From the NCBI GenBank assembly GCA_051746765.1, contig JBNJFK010000033.1:1-15048 (forward strand): a stretch of 15,048 nucleotides of DNA, read 5' to 3'. Position numbers and translations under genes: made by a program. The stretch comes from JBBEBE01 sp051746765. GTDB lineage: Bacteria > Bacteroidota > Rhodothermia > Balneolales > Balneolaceae. The notes under the pieces are model-generated. The model saw only the letters and a program-made list of their open reading frames with translations, was not told where the DNA came from and searched no databases. The number at the start of each line of letters is the position of its first letter. Position 1 is the first letter of the stretch. This document shows, piece after piece, positions 14,179 to 15,048 of this stretch.

Positions 14179-14829
14179 ATGCGACATAAGGTGAAAGGCA
14201 GAAAACTGGGAAGAACAGCTTCTCACAGAAAAGCGACACTACGCGCATTGGCCGTTGCTCTGATCCAAGAGCGACGCATCAAGACCACAACACCGAAAGC
14301 AAAGGAGCTGCGTCGATTTGTGGAGCCCCTGATTACACGTGCAAAGACCGACACAACTCACAACCGTCGGATGGTGTTTTCAAGACTCCAGGACAAGTAT
14401 GCGGTAACCGAACTTTTTGAAGAGGTAGGACCGGCAGCTGCAGATCGACCAGGTGGATATACACGAGTGTTGAAGCTCGGATTCCGCCAGGGAGACACAG
14501 CCGAGGTTGCGGTCATCGAATTGGTCGATTTCAATGATGTTCCGCCTGAAAAGCGTGCTGGCAAGAAGAAACGTACTAGACGTGCCGGTAAATCTTCCGG
14601 AAGTTCTGAATCCGTGACTCCAAAAAAAGCGGAGAAACAACCGGATTCTGACACCAAAGATGGAGAAGAGGCAGCAGCCAGTGTTGATGAAAAGTCTACT
14701 GATTTCAATGTAGACGAGGTAAAGTCCAAACTGGAGTCCATGTCCCCGCAAGAAGCTCGTGAATTCACGGATGGTGACGAGCGGGTGACTGTACAGAGAG
14801 CTGTCGAAAAGCTTTCAGAGGAAGGGTAA
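14179..14829 (+). CDS. rplQ: 50S ribosomal protein L17 with long C-terminal extension
   Basis: L17 binds 23S rRNA near the exit tunnel on the large-subunit surface. Residues 1-118 match the whole usual protein: MRHKVKGRKLGRTASHRKATLRALAVALI, EPLITRAKTD, and the final GDTAEVAVIELVDF. The product is 216 residues, almost 100 more than the 115-130 of E. coli-like forms. The extra part has a Lys/Arg block (residues 126-137), a Ser-rich linker (138-147), an acidic Asp/Glu stretch (153-182), and a last segment (183-214) likely to be helical. Long L17 proteins are known in Bacteroidota. The function of this tail is not known to me. It is the last gene of the ribosomal run. Confidence 0.95.
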   Translation: MRHKVKGRKLGRTASHRKATLRALAVALIQERRIKTTTPKAKELRRFVEPLITRAKTDTTHNRRMVFSRLQDKYAVTELFEEVGPAAADRPGGYTRVLKLGFRQGDTAEVAVIELVDFNDVPPEKRAGKKKRTRRAGKSSGSSESVTPKKAEKQPDSDTKDGEEAAASVDEKSTDFNVDEVKSKLESMSPQEAREFTDGDERVTVQRAVEKLSEEG

Positions 14830-14846
14830 TTTTGTTGACGAATGGG

Positions 14847-14877
14847 TTTGGTCTCGATCGAACTGTTCGTATATTTG
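14847..14877 (+). promoter_or_regulatory. Bacteroidota-type promoter after rplQ
   Basis: TTTG at 14847-14850 is followed, after exactly 19 bases, by TATATTTG at 14870-14877. This fits the Bacteroidota housekeeping consensus of TTTG or TTG near -33 and TAnnTTTG near -7, with a spacer of about 19. Transcription would start near 14884 and run rightward to the open frame at 14960. A TTGACG at 14835-14840 is too far from the -7 element to be its partner. It is inferred from sequence alone. Confidence 0.6.
14859..14869. promoter_or_regulatory. operator-like palindrome in the promoter spacer
   Basis: CGAAC-T-GTTCG is an 11-base palindrome with one central base. It ends one base before the -7 element of the predicted promoter. 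Its position would suit a repressor that competes with RNA polymerase. It resembles half-sites of some SOS boxes, but the spacing is much shorter than the known LexA boxes. An 11-base palindrome can occur by chance. Confidence 0.3.
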
Positions 14878-14892
14878 TGAGCTCTGAAAATG

Positions 14893-14907
14893 GGGTCAGT
14901 CGGACCC
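14893..14907 (+). other. small hairpin in the leader after rplQ
   Basis: GGGTC (14893-14897) can pair with GACCC (14903-14907) across a 5-base loop. It lies about ten bases downstream of the predicted transcription start. No run of T follows, so it is not a convincing intrinsic terminator for the ribosomal run. Confidence 0.3.
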
Positions 14908-14948
14908 GCTGGTAAGAGAGATTAAGTTGACGTAATGTGATAGAAGGG

Positions 14949-14966
14949 GTTGCATTTCGATGCAGC
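14949..14966 (+). other. UUCG-loop hairpin overlapping a possible start codon
   Basis: GTTGCAT (14949-14955) pairs with ATGCAGC (14960-14966) across the loop TTCG, with one G-U pair. The tetraloop is of the stable UUCG kind, but the closing pair is U-A rather than C-G. The 3' arm contains the ATG at 14960. It may hide the start codon of a downstream gene, or act as part of a weak terminator; only a short T-rich patch (GTTTAT) follows. Confidence 0.4.
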
Positions 14967-15048
14967 AACGTTTATCATTGGGATCTGTCACGGAAGTGAT
15001 GGTGTTCTTTTACAGGATGAAGGAATCAGCAGATCGTTGTGTGAGCCT
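14960..15048 (+). CDS. possible start of an unidentified gene (partial)
   Basis: A frame opens after the TAA at 14933, has an ATG at 14960, and continues to the window edge for 29 codons. It reads MQQRLSLGSVTEVMVFFYRM and then KESADRCVS. AGAAGGGG at 14942-14949 lies 10 bases upstream as a possible ribosome-binding site, and the predicted promoter is about 75 bases before the ATG. Other in-frame starts are the ATGs at 14999 and 15017. I do not recognise the peptide. It could be a real gene driven by that promoter or a short chance frame, since the window ends too soon to judge. Confidence 0.3.
   Translation, partial: MQQRLSLGSVTEVMVFFYRMKESADRCVS

Noticed and set aside
14765..14968. 67-codon open frame on the - strand after rplQ
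   Set aside because: It runs antisense into the rplQ end and has no recognisable features or ribosome-binding site that I could defend.
1..15048. Search for CRISPR arrays, insertion sequences, tRNA or rRNA genes and long repeats
   Set aside because: None was seen. The sequence is almost entirely coding for conserved translation proteins, with no spaced direct repeats or terminal inverted repeats.

Overview
This window is the large conserved ribosomal-protein locus of a bacterium, read entirely on the + strand. The S10, spc and alpha clusters are merged into one run of 29 complete genes plus a small piece of EF-Tu at the left edge. Several points favour a member of the Bacteroidota or a relative in the FCB group. 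The gene order secY-map-infA-rpmJ-rpsM-rpsK-rpsD-rpoA-rplQ has no adenylate kinase gene. L36 has the cysteine-poor form with Asn at the third zinc position. L17 carries a long C-terminal tail. Use of Shine-Dalgarno sequences is patchy. A perfect Bacteroidota-style promoter (TTTG-N19-TAnnTTTG) lies after the last gene. Base composition looks close to half G+C by eye. I cannot name a genus.

Layout: 1-45 is the last stretch of tuf, with an in-frame TGA at 4-6. 72-5185 is the S10 cluster: rpsJ, rplC, rplD, rplW, rplB, rpsS, rplV, rpsC, rplP, rpmC, rpsQ. 5207-10532 is the spc cluster: rplN, rplX, rplE, rpsN, rpsH, rplF, rplR, rpsE, rplO, secY. The rpmD (L30) gene normally found between rpsE and rplO is absent. 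10532-14829 is map, infA, rpmJ, rpsM, rpsK, rpsD, rpoA and rplQ. 14830-15048 is a non-ribosomal tail holding a probable promoter, an operator-like palindrome, a UUCG hairpin and the possible start of the next gene.

The largest gap between two complete genes is 33 bases, and four junctions overlap by 1 to 4 bases (rplC/rplD, rplD/rplW, rpmC/rpsQ, secY/map). I found no convincing internal promoter or terminator, so the run is probably transcribed as one unit or from promoters inside coding sequence. Together the genes supply proteins of both ribosomal subunits, the SecY translocon core, the enzyme that trims N-terminal methionine, initiation factor IF1 and the RNA polymerase alpha subunit.

This is a housekeeping region, and I see no defence system, mobile element, CRISPR array, tRNA or rRNA. 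The points worth a second look are the stop codon inside the EF-Tu tail, the missing L30 gene, the all-zinc-free set of S4, S14 and L36, the long L17 tail, and the regulatory structures after rplQ.
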